A stretch of DNA of 64,000 bases from Geobacter sp. UBA5735 (GCA_002419385.1 DIFZ01000046.1:164132-228131); one strand, 5' to 3'. Counted from the stretch's first letter, positions 17,402 to 27,093 are shown. Numbers and translations are program-made. Notes: generated by a model from the sequence alone, not told the origin.

Positions 17402-17538
17402 CGAGCGGCATCGGCCGTGCCCTGGACGCCGGACCAGGCCTGCTCCGTGTGAGAATGCAGTTGACAGCAAACCTTGTTTGTCGGTATATTTCACAACGAT
17501 TTCGGGGAGAAATCCCCGTATTTTCAGGGGGCTTTTTC

Positions 17539-19323
17539 ATGAAAGAGATTCTGTCCGGCAACGAGGCCATTGCCCGCGGCGCTTTTGAAGCGGGTGTGCT
17601 GGTTGCCACCGGATACCCCGGCACACCTTCCACCGAGATTCTGGAAAACACCGTTTTATACAAGGAGATCGATTCCTCCTGGGCACCCAATGAGAAAGTC
17701 GCACTCGAGGTTGCCATGGGGGCCTCATTTGCCGGTGCGCGCACCCTCGTCACCATGAAGCATGTGGGGGTCAACGTGGCGGCCGATCCTCTGTTCACCC
17801 TTTCCTATACCGGCATCAAGGGGGGGCTGGTCCTGGTTTCCGCCGATGACCCTGAGATGCATTCCTCACAGAACGAGCAGGACAACCGCAATTACGCAAA
17901 ATTCGCCAAGGTGCCCATGCTGGAGCCCTCTGATTCACAGGAATGCAAGGATTTCACCAGGATCGCCCTTGAACTGTCGGAACAGTACGACACCCCCGTG
18001 CTGCTTCGCACCACGACCCGCATCTCCCACAGCAAATCCATCGTGGAGTTGAAAGAGCGGGTTGCAGGCCTGCCCGCTCCGGCCCTGGTCACGAACGCAG
18101 CCAAGCAGGTGATGCTGCCGTCCAATGCCAGGGTCCGCCACCCGCTGGTTGAAGAACGGATGAGGAAACTTGCGGAGTCAGCATGTTCCTTGGAAATCAA
18201 CCGGATGGAACTGCGCGACACGTCTGTGGGCATCGTTACTTCCGGGGTTTGTTACGAGTACGTCCGGGAAGTGTTCCCGAACGTTTCAACCCTCAAGCTG
18301 GGCATGGTCCATCCGTTTCCCGTCGATCTCATTCGTTCGTTTGCCGCGAAGGTCGAACGTCTCTATGTCGTTGAGGAGCTTGATCCGTTCTTCGAGGAGC
18401 AGATTCGCGCGCTGGCCATAGAAGTCACCGGCAAGGAAATCATACCGGTCTGCGGAGAGCTTTCACCGGACCGGATCCGCAAGGCGTTTTCCGGACAGGG
18501 TATCGGCACGGAATCAGGGGCCGCAATGCCGGATGACGAGGCCGGCAGCTTTGCGCTTCCGCCCCGCCCGCCGAACATGTGCCCCGGCTGCCCCCACCGC
18601 GGCGTATTCTATGCCCTCAAACAGCTCAAGGCTTATGTTGCCGGCGATATCGGCTGCTACACCCTCGGATTTCTCCCCCCTCTCTCGTCCATGGAAACCT
18701 GCGTCTGCATGGGCGCTTCCATCGGCAACGCGACAGGGGTGGTGAAAGTGGTGCCCGAGGATGAAAAAAGACGGGTGGTTGCCGTGATCGGGGATTCCAC
18801 GTTCATTCACAGCGGGATTACCGGCCTCGCCGATATGGTTTACAACAATTCGCCGGCAACGGTCGTCATACTTGACAATCGCATTACGGCAATGACCGGC
18901 CGTCAGGACAACCCTGCATCGGGCTTCACGCTGATGAATGAACCGGCCCACCGCATCGACCTTGTCCAGCTCTGCTCCGCCCTGGGGGTAAAGCACGTCC
19001 GGACCGTGAATCCCTTCGACCTCGAAGAGACCCGCCAGGCCCTCAAGGAGGAGATGGAGCGCCCGGAAACGTCGGTGATCATCACCAACAAGCCATGCGT
19101 GCTCATCAAGCGCGAAGGTGTGTTCAGGAAGGGGCCGCTCTCTACGGTCGATGTGGAGAAGTGTACCGGCTGCCGAGCCTGTCTGAAACTGGGTTGTCCG
19201 GCAATCCAGTGGAAGAGCGGCGAAGGGAAGAAAGGCATTTCGTATATCGATCCAATGCTCTGCACCGGGTGCGACGTCTGTCGCCAACTCTGCAAATTTG
19301 ATGCGATCGGGAGGGCCAAGTGA
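17539..19323 (+). CDS. iorA: Indolepyruvate:ferredoxin oxidoreductase alpha subunit
   Basis: 594 aa. It shows the pyrimidine domain start GNEAIARGAFEAGV with YPGTPSTEI, a TPP-binding C-terminal half (GDIGCYTLG, then IGDSTFIHSGITGLADM), and two C-terminal [4Fe-4S] ferredoxin motifs, CTGCRACLKLGCP and CTGCDVCRQLCK. With iorB it oxidatively decarboxylates aryl-2-oxo acids (indolepyruvate, phenylpyruvate) to aryl-CoA and reduced ferredoxin. ATG 17539 follows AGGGGG. iorB overlaps by 4 bases, and a phenylacetate-CoA ligase follows. Confidence 0.95.
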   Translation: MKEILSGNEAIARGAFEAGVLVATGYPGTPSTEILENTVLYKEIDSSWAPNEKVALEVAMGASFAGARTLVTMKHVGVNVAADPLFTLSYTGIKGGLVLVSADDPEMHSSQNEQDNRNYAKFAKVPMLEPSDSQECKDFTRIALELSEQYDTPVLLRTTTRISHSKSIVELKERVAGLPAPALVTNAAKQVMLPSNARVRHPLVEERMRKLAESACSLEINRMELRDTSVGIVTSGVCYEYVREVFPNVSTLKLGMVHPFPVDLIRSFAAKVERLYVVEELDPFFEEQIRALAIEVTGKEIIPVCGELSPDRIRKAFSGQGIGTESGAAMPDDEAGSFALPPRPPNMCPGCPHRGVFYALKQLKAYVAGDIGCYTLGFLPPLSSMETCVCMGASIGNATGVVKVVPEDEKRRVVAVIGDSTFIHSGITGLADMVYNNSPATVVILDNRITAMTGRQDNPASGFTLMNEPAHRIDLVQLCSALGVKHVRTVNPFDLEETRQALKEEMERPETSVIITNKPCVLIKREGVFRKGPLSTVDVEKCTGCRACLKLGCPAIQWKSGEGKKGISYIDPMLCTGCDVCRQLCKFDAIGRAK

Positions 19324-19898
19324 ACGGACAGACGACCAACATTCTCCTGGTAGGCGTCGGGGGGCAGGGGATCCTGCTGGCCTCGGAAATTCTTTCCGAA
19401 ACCTTCATGCTGGCCGGTTTCGATGTGAAGAAGAGCGAGATCCACGGCATGTCGCAGCGTGGGGGCAGCGTCGTGTCGCATGTAAGGTTCGGCGACAAGG
19501 TGTACTCTCCGATCGTTCCCGAGGGGGAGGGGGATATCCTGTTCGGATTCGAACTGATGGAGACCCTTCGCTCTCTCCCGCTCCTGAGAAAGGGTGGAAA
19601 AGTTGTCGCCAATGATCTGCGGATTCCACCCTCCTCAGTGCTGATGGGAACCGAGAAGTATCCGGAACGGGTGGCAGAGAGCATCAGGGAGCGTTTTGCC
19701 GATTTCCTGCTGGTAGACGGTCAGGGGTTGGCCGCCAGGGCAGGAAACGCACGGGCGGCCAATACGGTGCTGCTCGGCGCCGTATCCCGCCGTATCGATG
19801 TTGCAGAAGAATACTGGCTGCAGGCTCTGGAGCGTATGGTGCCTGCCAGGGCTCTTGAAGTCAACCGGAAAGCCTTCCTGCTGGGTCGCGAACTTTAG
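19320..19898 (+). CDS. iorB: Indolepyruvate:ferredoxin oxidoreductase beta subunit
   Basis: 192 aa gamma-type domain of 2-oxoacid oxidoreductases. It has VGVGGQGILLASEIL near the N terminus and KKSEIHGMSQRGGSVVSHVR, the usual CoA/pyrimidine-domain signature. Works with IorA. GTG 19320 overlaps the iorA stop (GTGA) and follows GGGAGGG. After it an inverted-repeat element lies before paaK. Confidence 0.94.
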   Translation: MNGQTTNILLVGVGGQGILLASEILSETFMLAGFDVKKSEIHGMSQRGGSVVSHVRFGDKVYSPIVPEGEGDILFGFELMETLRSLPLLRKGGKVVANDLRIPPSSVLMGTEKYPERVAESIRERFADFLLVDGQGLAARAGNARAANTVLLGAVSRRIDVAEEYWLQALERMVPARALEVNRKAFLLGREL

Positions 19899-19900
19899 CA

Positions 19901-20044
19901 GGCAGTTGAAAAACCATTGCGGAGCCCATCTGCGGCGTTGCGCCGTGCATCTGGCCTGACCCATGACTTTTTTCAACAGCCCTGTTGGCAGGCGTGGGCA
20001 TCGCTTATTCCCCTCTTTGTAGGGGCAGGTCCCCGTGCCTGCCC
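19901..20044. repeat. Two palindromic intergenic repeats between iorB and paaK
   Basis: First unit: GGCAGTTGAAAAA (19901-19913) pairs with TTTTTTCAACAGCC (19969-19982), enclosing a CGGCG-TTG-CGCCG hairpin. Second unit: GGGGCAGGTCCCCGTGCCTGCCC (described by position 20022-20044) is a GC-rich dyad. Both look like dispersed REP-type elements found between genes; they may also act as terminators between iorB and paaK. Confidence 0.6.
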
Positions 20045-20096
20045 GATTGCAGGGAGCCCCTTCTGTCCGGAAATTACTGTAGTGAGGTGAACGAGC

Positions 20097-21401
20097 ATGT
20101 ATTACAACGAGGAATTTGAAACCCTGCCGCGTCCGGCACTGGAAGCCCTTCAGGTGAAAAGGTTGAAATCAATGCTTGAAAGGGTGTATTGCAATGTGCC
20201 TTTTTATAAGGATAAATTTGCAAGTCTTGGTGTGCGGCCTGACAGCCTCAAATCTCTCGAAGACCTGCGCCGGTTACCGTTCACGGTGAAACAGGACATG
20301 AGGGATGCCTATCCGTACGGACTCTTTTCCGCGCCAATGGAAGACATTGTACGAATTCACGCGTCCTCCGGCACTACCGGCAAACCGACCGTCGTCGGCT
20401 ACACCCACAAGGATATCGAAATCTGGAGCGAACTGATGGCACGGTCGTTCGTCTCGGCTGGTGTGCACCGCGGTGACATCATCCATAATTCATACGGTTA
20501 CGGTTTGTTTACCGGCGGCCTGGGTGCTCACTATGGTGCCGAAAAACTGGGGGCCTCCGTAATTCCCATGTCGGGGGGGAATACAAAACGCCAGATCCTG
20601 ATCATGAAGGATTTCGGTTCTACCGTCCTTACCTGCACACCCTCATATTCTCTCTATCTGGCCGAGGCTGCCAAAGAGGAAGGCGTGGATTTCCGCTCCC
20701 TCAGCCTCCGGGTCGGCATATTCGGCGCCGAGCCCTGGTCGGAGTCCATGAGGACGGAGATCGAGGAGAAGCTCAATCTGAGCGCCATAGACATTTACGG
20801 GCTTTCCGAGATCATGGGCCCCGGCGTTGCCATCGAATGCCAGGAGGCGAAATGCGGTCTCCATATCTGGGAAGACCACTTCATACCCGAGATCATCAAT
20901 CCGGAAACCGGTGAACCTGTTCCGGAAGGCGAAAAAGGTGAACTTGTCATCACCACCATAACCAAAGAGGGTATCCCTCTGCTGCGGTATCGTACCCGCG
21001 ACATCACCAGCATAACGTATGAACCGTGCACCTGCGGCCGTACCCACGCAAGAATTGCGCGCATGAGCGGGCGCAGCGACGACATGCTCATCATCAGGGG
21101 AGTAAACGTCTTCCCGTCACAGATCGAGTCCATCCTGATGAGGATCGAGGGAGTGGAGCCGCATTATCTGCTGATAGTGGAGCGCAAAGGCAACCTTGAT
21201 ACCCTGGAGGTGCAGGTTGAGGTTGATGAGCGCCTCTTCTCCGACGAGATCAAGCACCTGCAGGCAATGGCAGGGGCCATCGAGAAGGAGATCAAGGACC
21301 TGCTCAGCCTGACCTGCAAGGTACGGCTCGTCGAACCCAAGACCATCATGCGGAGCGAGGGCAAGGCGAAGCGTGTCATCGACAATCGCCCGAAAGTCTG
21401 A
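20097..21401 (+). CDS. paaK: Phenylacetate-CoA ligase (first copy)
   Basis: 434 aa adenylate-forming ligase. Motifs: IHASSGTTGKPTVVGYT (AMP-binding P-loop), DIYGLSEIMGPG, and YRTRDI for adenylate binding. It forms aryl-CoA from arylacetate, CoA and ATP, or runs in reverse to harvest ATP from aryl-CoA made by IorAB. A second copy lies at 27861, with the liv transporter between them. ATG 20097 follows a GTGAGG site. Confidence 0.92.
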   Translation: MYYNEEFETLPRPALEALQVKRLKSMLERVYCNVPFYKDKFASLGVRPDSLKSLEDLRRLPFTVKQDMRDAYPYGLFSAPMEDIVRIHASSGTTGKPTVVGYTHKDIEIWSELMARSFVSAGVHRGDIIHNSYGYGLFTGGLGAHYGAEKLGASVIPMSGGNTKRQILIMKDFGSTVLTCTPSYSLYLAEAAKEEGVDFRSLSLRVGIFGAEPWSESMRTEIEEKLNLSAIDIYGLSEIMGPGVAIECQEAKCGLHIWEDHFIPEIINPETGEPVPEGEKGELVITTITKEGIPLLRYRTRDITSITYEPCTCGRTHARIARMSGRSDDMLIIRGVNVFPSQIESILMRIEGVEPHYLLIVERKGNLDTLEVQVEVDERLFSDEIKHLQAMAGAIEKEIKDLLSLTCKVRLVEPKTIMRSEGKAKRVIDNRPKV

Positions 21402-21453
21402 AGCAGGTGGGAGTGCGCTGCAGACAAGCAGTGAAGCCAAGAGGAGGCAGAGC

Positions 21454-21885
21454 ATGAAAGTGGAACAGATCTCCATCTTCATCGAGAACAAATCGGGACG
21501 TCTCGCGGAAATCACCAGGATACTGGGGGATTCGGGGGTCAACATCAGGGCGCTTTCCCTTGCAGATACCAGCGATTTCGGCATTTTGCGGCTGATAGTC
21601 AATGACCGGGAAACGGCCAAACAGGTTCTCAAGGAGAAAGGGTTTACCGTAAGCAAGACTGAAGTGGTTGCCATTGAGGTGCCGGACAGGCCGGGCGGGT
21701 TGTCCGAAATCCTGCAGACACTGGACCAGGAATCCATAAATGTTGAATACATGTACGCCTTTGTCGAGCGATGCGGAGGAAACGCGGTAATCATCTTCAG
21801 ATTCGATGAAACCGAGAAGGCCATTGAACTTCTCACCGCTCGGGGTTTCAACGTGCTGGAGGGTGAACGCCTTTACCAGATGTAG
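21454..21885 (+). CDS. Tandem ACT-domain protein
   Basis: 143 aa, two ACT domains: residues 1-70 (QISIFIENKSGRLAEITRIL) and 71-143 (VAIEVPDRPGGLSEILQTL). ACT domains bind amino acids, so this is probably a small ligand-sensing regulator of the neighbouring aryl/branched-chain amino-acid genes; it carries no catalytic or DNA-binding part. ATG 21454 follows GAGGAGG, 52 bases after paaK. The pairing of PaaK with an ACT protein recurs in anaerobes that degrade aromatic amino acids. Confidence 0.88.
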   Translation: MKVEQISIFIENKSGRLAEITRILGDSGVNIRALSLADTSDFGILRLIVNDRETAKQVLKEKGFTVSKTEVVAIEVPDRPGGLSEILQTLDQESINVEYMYAFVERCGGNAVIIFRFDETEKAIELLTARGFNVLEGERLYQM

Positions 21886-22034
21886 TTTCTGCCCGGAAAG
21901 GACTCAGATTCAGGCTGAGCCCTTCAGTCAAGCACCTGTTGAATTGTGATCCTTACTCGGCGACGAGTGATGGTATTTTTTATTTTTTTGGGGAGGGTCT
22001 ATGGGAAGGTTTCTATCGTTATTGGTAACGGTTT

Positions 22035-23144
22035 GTGATGGTGTCCGTGTTTTCTTCGGCGGCTAGTGCCGCGCCACCGATCCGGATCGGCGGGCTGTTT
22101 GCGGTTACCGGCCCTGCTTCGTTCCTTGGCGAACCCGAGCGCAAGACCCTGGAGATGATGGTCCGCGACATCAATGCCAGGGGCGGCATCAACGGATCGA
22201 GGATCGATCTTTTCATCTACGATACCCAGGGTGACGCAACCAAGGCGGTTCAGCTCGCGACAAAGCTGATCAGAAACGACAAGGTCGTGGCCATCATCGG
22301 TCCCAGCACCACCGGAGAGACCATGGCCGTTCTGAACGTGGCAGAGAAGGAAAGAGTGCCTCTGGTTTCCTGTGCCGCCGGTATCAAGATCACCCAGCCG
22401 GTCAGAAAATGGATTTTCAAGACACCTGCCAATGACCATGTGGCTGCCGAGAAGATTTTCAGCTACATGTCAAAGAGGAAGCAGAGAAAGATCGCGCTGT
22501 TGACCGTTTCCGATTCCTACGGCGCATCCGGCAGGGAGCAGCTGAAGGAACTGGCGGCCAGGAAGGGATTCACGCTTGTTGCCGACGAGGTTTACTCTCC
22601 CAAAGATACCGACATGACACCCCAGCTCACCAAGATCCGCGGAGCCAAGCCCGATGGCATCATCTGCTGGGGGACCAATCCCGGCCCGGCGGTTGTAACC
22701 CGCAACGTAAAACAGCTTGCTATCAGTATCCCTCTCTACCAGAGCCATGGCGTTGCTTCCAAGAAATACATCGAGCTTTCCGGAGCGGCCGCGGCTGAGG
22801 GAGTCATTCTGCCGGCGGGCAAGCTCGCCGTCTACGACATACTGCCCAAAAGCGATCGGCAGCTCAAGACACTGCGCGAGTATGACCAGGCGTATCGCAA
22901 GGCATTCGGCGTCGAGGCGTCGACTTTCGGCGGGTATGCCTACGACGGTCTGCTGCTCATTGTCAATGCCATAAAAAAATCGGGGGCTGCTCCTGTCAGC
23001 ATTAGAAACGGCATAGAACAGACCAGGAACATGGTCGGAGTATCGGGCGTATTCAACATGTCGCCGGCTGATCACAACGGACTTGACCTGTCTGCCTTCG
23101 AAATGGTCCGAATTACCAAAGGGGACTGGGTGCTGATCCGCTAG
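22035..23144 (+). CDS. Branched-chain amino-acid ABC transporter binding protein, apparent frameshift in signal peptide
   Basis: Periplasmic LivJ/LivK-type protein: APPIRIGGLFAVTGPASFLG begins the mature part, followed by the two-lobed fold. The intact frame can only begin at GTG 22035 or ATG 22038, with no good ribosome site, because TAA closes the frame at 22026. A strong GGGGAGGG site sits before ATG 22001, which starts a perfect signal peptide in another frame; skipping one T in the GTTT at 22031-22034 would join MGRFLSLLVTV to VMVSVFSSAASAAPP. So either one base is extra (mutation or sequencing error) or a truncated product is made. Tandem paralogue of the next gene. Confidence 0.85.
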   Translation: MMVSVFSSAASAAPPIRIGGLFAVTGPASFLGEPERKTLEMMVRDINARGGINGSRIDLFIYDTQGDATKAVQLATKLIRNDKVVAIIGPSTTGETMAVLNVAEKERVPLVSCAAGIKITQPVRKWIFKTPANDHVAAEKIFSYMSKRKQRKIALLTVSDSYGASGREQLKELAARKGFTLVADEVYSPKDTDMTPQLTKIRGAKPDGIICWGTNPGPAVVTRNVKQLAISIPLYQSHGVASKKYIELSGAAAAEGVILPAGKLAVYDILPKSDRQLKTLREYDQAYRKAFGVEASTFGGYAYDGLLLIVNAIKKSGAAPVSIRNGIEQTRNMVGVSGVFNMSPADHNGLDLSAFEMVRITKGDWVLIR

Positions 23145-23175
23145 GGGTTGCTCCTGGTGTGAAAAGGGGGAAGAA

Positions 23176-24330
23176 ATGACTGGAAAAACTGGAAAATCCG
23201 TGAAGACAGCCATGCTTGCACTGGGTCTTCTGCTCCTGACCGCAGCTGGTGCCTGGTCTGCGCCACCCATCAAGATCGGCGGTCTGTTTTCCATAACCGG
23301 TCCCGCTTCGTTTCTCGGGGAACCGGAACGGAACACCGCCCAGATGGTGGTGAATGAAATCAATGCAGCCGGGGGCATCAAGGGGCGCAAGCTGCAACTC
23401 ATCGCCTATGACACCCAGGGTGACGCTACCAGGGCGGTACAGGCGGCTACGCGGCTCATCAAGGAAGACCGGGTCGTGGCCATTGTCGGTCCGAGTACAA
23501 CCGGAGACACCATGGCCGTCATTCCCCTCGTTCAGCGGGCGGAAATACCTCTCGTATCATGCGCGGCCGGCATCAGGATAACCGAGCCGGTCAAGCCGTG
23601 GGTGTTCAAGACCGCCCAGAACGATTACCTGGCGGTCCAGAGGATTTACGAACATCTCACCAGGAAAAGGATCAAGCGGATTGCTCTCCTCACGGTTTCC
23701 GATTCGTTCGGCTCTTCGGGCAGGGAACAGCTGAAGTCCCAAGCGAAAAGGTACGGCATGGAGATCGTTTCCGATGACACCTACGGGCCGAAAGACACGG
23801 ATATGACGCCGCAACTGACCAAAATCCGCGGCGGCAAGGCACAGGCGCTCATCTGCTGGGGGACCAATCCGGGACCGGCGCTGATAGCACGCAATGCAAA
23901 GCAGCTCGGGGTCAAGCTCCCGCTCTATATGAGCCACGGTGTTTCTTCCAAGAAATTCATCGACCTGGCAGGGGGGGCCGCCGAAGGCATCATCCTTCCT
24001 TCGGGACGAGTCCTTGTGGCCGATCTGCTGCCCAAGTCGGACAAACAGAAGAAAGCGCTCCTCTCCTTTGTCCGCGATTACCAGAAACATTTCAGAGCCG
24101 AGGGCGATCATTTCGGCGGACATGCCTGGGATGCGGTGATGCTCCTCAAGGGAGCGATCGAGCGGGGAGGGGATTCGCCGGCGGCAATTCGCAACCAACT
24201 TGAAAAGACCAGAAACTTCGCTGGAATCGGCGGAATCTTTTCCTACAGTCCCACAGACCACAGCGGTCTTACCAAAGACGCTTTTGTCATGCTGGAGGTA
24301 AGGGGCAAGGACTGGGCATTGCTCAAGTAG
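23176..24330 (+). CDS. Branched-chain amino-acid ABC transporter binding protein (second copy)
   Basis: 384 aa with an intact signal peptide (basic MTGKTGKSVKT, hydrophobic core, cleavage near AWSA-PP). The mature part, APPIKIGGLFSITGPASFLG onward, is closely similar along its whole length to the preceding gene: same QGDATRAVQAATRLI, VGPSTTGDTMAV, TDMTPQLTKIRG and CWGTNPGPA segments. It delivers branched-chain or aromatic amino acids (or aryl acids) to LivHMGF. An intrinsic terminator follows at 24372. Confidence 0.93.
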   Translation: MTGKTGKSVKTAMLALGLLLLTAAGAWSAPPIKIGGLFSITGPASFLGEPERNTAQMVVNEINAAGGIKGRKLQLIAYDTQGDATRAVQAATRLIKEDRVVAIVGPSTTGDTMAVIPLVQRAEIPLVSCAAGIRITEPVKPWVFKTAQNDYLAVQRIYEHLTRKRIKRIALLTVSDSFGSSGREQLKSQAKRYGMEIVSDDTYGPKDTDMTPQLTKIRGGKAQALICWGTNPGPALIARNAKQLGVKLPLYMSHGVSSKKFIDLAGGAAEGIILPSGRVLVADLLPKSDKQKKALLSFVRDYQKHFRAEGDHFGGHAWDAVMLLKGAIERGGDSPAAIRNQLEKTRNFAGIGGIFSYSPTDHSGLTKDAFVMLEVRGKDWALLK

Positions 24331-24371
24331 CTCCGGCTGGTTTTGGCCATATCACGTGATCATCCTGAGGT

Positions 24372-24397
24372 GACGCCCTTTCCGGGCGTCTCTTTTT
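24372..24397 (+). terminator. Intrinsic terminator after second livJ-type gene
   Basis: GACGCCC-TTTCC-GGGCGTC followed by TCTTTTT. It probably gives higher expression of the binding proteins than of the downstream permease genes by partial termination. Confidence 0.88.
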
Positions 24398-24440
24398 CAC
24401 ACCGACGGTCAGTTCCGGACGCGGTCCCGAATCGAGAAAC

Positions 24441-25319
24441 ATGGCACATCAGATACTGCAATACATGCTGTCGGGTCTTTCCACCGGAGCGATTTACTCG
24501 CTCATCGGCATAGGTTTCGCCATCATCTACAACTCCACCGGAATCATCAATTTCGCGCAGGGCGAGTTCGTCATGCTTGGTGGCATGCTGACCTACGTTT
24601 TTCTGGCATTGTTTGATTTTCCCCTGCCTGCGGCCATGGGGCTGGCGGTTGTGCTGACTACCGCGGTCGGGGTGGTTTTCGAGCGGCTCGCTATCCGTCC
24701 GCTCAGAAACGCGACTCCCCTTTCCCTGGTCATCATCACTATTGGCGGCAGTATTCTCATCCGCGGAATCGCCATGCTCCAGTTCGGAAAAGATACCCAC
24801 GCCATCCCTGCTTTTTCCAGTAACGAGCCGCTGACACTTGCCGGGGCGACCGTCCTGCCGCAACATCTCTGGATCCTGGGCATCACGCTGTGCATCATCG
24901 CCGTCAACCGCTTTTTCTTCTTTCACACGATCAACGGCAAAGCGATGAGGGCCTGTTCCCACAACCGTCGTGCCGCCAGCCTGGTGGGGATCGGCGTGAA
25001 ACGGATGGTGCTCATATCCTTTGCCATCAGTTCTGCCATGGGATCCGTTGCCGGGATAATCACCGCGCCGCTGACCATGACTTCATACGATGTGGGCATC
25101 ATGCTGGGCCTGAAGGGATTCTGTGCGGCAATAATCGGTGGCATGAGCAGCGGTATCGGCACCGTTTTCGGAGGACTGCTCCTCGGCGTTCTGGAATCGC
25201 TGGGCGCCGGGCTCATATCATCGGGCTACAAGGACGCCATTGCCTTCATCATTCTCCTCCTGATCCTGTTCATAAGGCCCCAGGGCCTTTTCCGCAAGGC
25301 AGAAACCGAAAGGGTCTGA
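24441..25319 (+). CDS. livH: Branched-chain amino-acid ABC transporter permease LivH
   Basis: 292 aa, about eight transmembrane segments. SGLSTGAIYSLIGIGFAIIYN and GIINFAQGEFVMLG are the LivH hallmarks; AASLVGI and GGMSSGIGTVFGGLLLG belong to the conserved C-terminal half. It forms the membrane channel with LivM. livM begins 8 bases after its stop. Confidence 0.95.
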   Translation: MAHQILQYMLSGLSTGAIYSLIGIGFAIIYNSTGIINFAQGEFVMLGGMLTYVFLALFDFPLPAAMGLAVVLTTAVGVVFERLAIRPLRNATPLSLVIITIGGSILIRGIAMLQFGKDTHAIPAFSSNEPLTLAGATVLPQHLWILGITLCIIAVNRFFFFHTINGKAMRACSHNRRAASLVGIGVKRMVLISFAISSAMGSVAGIITAPLTMTSYDVGIMLGLKGFCAAIIGGMSSGIGTVFGGLLLGVLESLGAGLISSGYKDAIAFIILLLILFIRPQGLFRKAETERV

Positions 25320-25327
25320 TCATCATC

Positions 25328-26308
25328 ATGCTCAAGGGAAATAAAAACCTGGTTACCTATGGGATGCTCAGCGGCATCGTCATGCTGGCGCCGTTGTTTT
25401 TCGCAGGAGGTTATCTCCTCAATGTGCTGGTCTTCGTCGGTATCAATACCCTGCTGGCCGTTGCTCTGAACCTCCTGCTCGGTTTTGCCGGACAGATATC
25501 GCTGGGGCATGCTGCTTTCTTCGGCCTCGGAGCGTATATTTCAGGTGTGTCAACCGCGACGTATGGCGTGAATCCCTGGGCGGCAATGCTCCTGGCGGCT
25601 GTCGCAGTCGGACTTGTCGCATTCGCGATAGGTTTTCCCATACTCAAACTCAAAGGCCACTATCTGGCGATGGCAACACTGGGTTTCGGCATCATCGTCT
25701 ATATCGTATTCAACGAAACGGTAGATCTTACCGGCGGTCCGTCGGGTCTCAGCGGCATTCCCAGTTTCACCGTAGCCGATTTTTCCTTTGACAGCGACAT
25801 GAAAAATTACTACCTGATCTGGGGAATAACTCTGGTTGCCATAGTCCTTTCGGCGAACCTGGTGAATTCGAGGATCGGCAGGGCGCTCCGTTCCATCCAT
25901 TCATCGGAGGTCGCGGCCAGGGTCATGGGAGTCAATGTCCGTTTGCTGAAAGTGCAGATCTTCACCCTGTCCGCGGTGCTGTCCTCTATCGCGGGCAGCC
26001 TTTATGCGCACACCATGACCTTCATATCCCCCACCTCATTCGGCTTCAATTTTTCGGTCGAGCTCCTGACCATGGTGGTCATCGGCGGTCTGGGAAGCAT
26101 CCTCGGCCCGTTGCTTGGCGCAGGGCTGCTGACGCTCCTGCCCGAGTTCCTCCGCACTTTCCAGGACTATGACATCATCGTCTATGGCCTGCTGCTGGTG
26201 CTCATGACCATGTACCTGCCAGGCGGACTTGCCAGCGGGTTCACGGCCATGTGTGCCCGCATCAGGTCAAGATTTTCCAGGGAGGTCGTGAAAAATGCTC
26301 AGGGTTGA
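25328..26308 (+). CDS. livM: Branched-chain amino-acid ABC transporter permease LivM
   Basis: 326 aa polytopic protein. NLLLGFAGQISLGHAAFFGLGAY and GGPSGLSGIP are typical LivM segments, with GGLGSILGPLLGA near the C terminus. ATG 25328 starts the conserved part; the frame is open far upstream inside livH but that is a shadow. It overlaps livG by 14 bases. Confidence 0.94.
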   Translation: MLKGNKNLVTYGMLSGIVMLAPLFFAGGYLLNVLVFVGINTLLAVALNLLLGFAGQISLGHAAFFGLGAYISGVSTATYGVNPWAAMLLAAVAVGLVAFAIGFPILKLKGHYLAMATLGFGIIVYIVFNETVDLTGGPSGLSGIPSFTVADFSFDSDMKNYYLIWGITLVAIVLSANLVNSRIGRALRSIHSSEVAARVMGVNVRLLKVQIFTLSAVLSSIAGSLYAHTMTFISPTSFGFNFSVELLTMVVIGGLGSILGPLLGAGLLTLLPEFLRTFQDYDIIVYGLLLVLMTMYLPGGLASGFTAMCARIRSRFSREVVKNAQG

Positions 26309-27047
26309 GGGGATCACCCAGAAATTCGGCGGGGTGACAGCCCTCAGCGATGTAAGCTTCTCGGTGGCGGAAGGCTGCATCAAGGGTGTCATCGGCCCCA
26401 ACGGAGCGGGGAAGACCACGCTCTTCAACATCATCACCGGAATATACGCCCAGACATCGGGCAGCGTTTTCCTGAGTGGGGAAGACATAACCGGGCTGGC
26501 GCCCGAAAAACTCGCCAAGAGAAGGCTGGTGCGCACGTTTCAGAATATCGAGCTTTTTTGCGGGCTCACGGTCCTGGAGAATGTCATGGTGGGGTTCCAC
26601 ACCAGGAGCCGCAGCGGTGTCCTGTCATGTTCGCTGAAACTGCCGGGACATCTGAAGGAAGAGCATGCTATCCGCGAGCAGGCAATGGCCTGCCTGGAGT
26701 TTGCCGGCATAGCCGATCTTGCGGAAACACCTGCGGACAGCCTGCCGTTCGGCAAGGGACGGCTTCTGGAAATTGCCCGGGCCATGGCACTTGACCCACG
26801 GATCGTCCTGCTGGATGAACCGGCTGCGGGTCTCAACAGCCGCGAGACGGCTCAACTGGGAAGGCTGATCTGCAAGATCCGTGAGTCCGGCGTTACCGTG
26901 GCGCTGGTGGAGCACGACATGGAACTGGTCATGGACATATGCGAAAGCATCGTCGTGCTGAACCTGGGGCGGAAGCTCGCCGAGGGAACGCCGCGGGAAA
27001 TTCAGGAAAACCCCGAGGTCGTCGCTGCATACCTGGGCGAAGGGTAA
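26295..27047 (+). CDS. livG: Branched-chain amino-acid ABC transporter ATPase LivG
   Basis: 250 aa ABC ATPase with GPNGAGKTT (Walker A), a signature region LPFGKGRLLEIARAM in place of the usual LSYGQQR, IVLLDEPAAGLN (Walker B) and the switch His in LVEHDM. ATG 26295 follows GGGAGG inside the end of livM. Confidence 0.94.
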   Translation: MLRVEGITQKFGGVTALSDVSFSVAEGCIKGVIGPNGAGKTTLFNIITGIYAQTSGSVFLSGEDITGLAPEKLAKRRLVRTFQNIELFCGLTVLENVMVGFHTRSRSGVLSCSLKLPGHLKEEHAIREQAMACLEFAGIADLAETPADSLPFGKGRLLEIARAMALDPRIVLLDEPAAGLNSRETAQLGRLICKIRESGVTVALVEHDMELVMDICESIVVLNLGRKLAEGTPREIQENPEVVAAYLGEG

Positions 27048-27093
27048 CGTAAGCCGCACGGCACAAGGCGAAAAACGATAGGTAGAAACAGAC

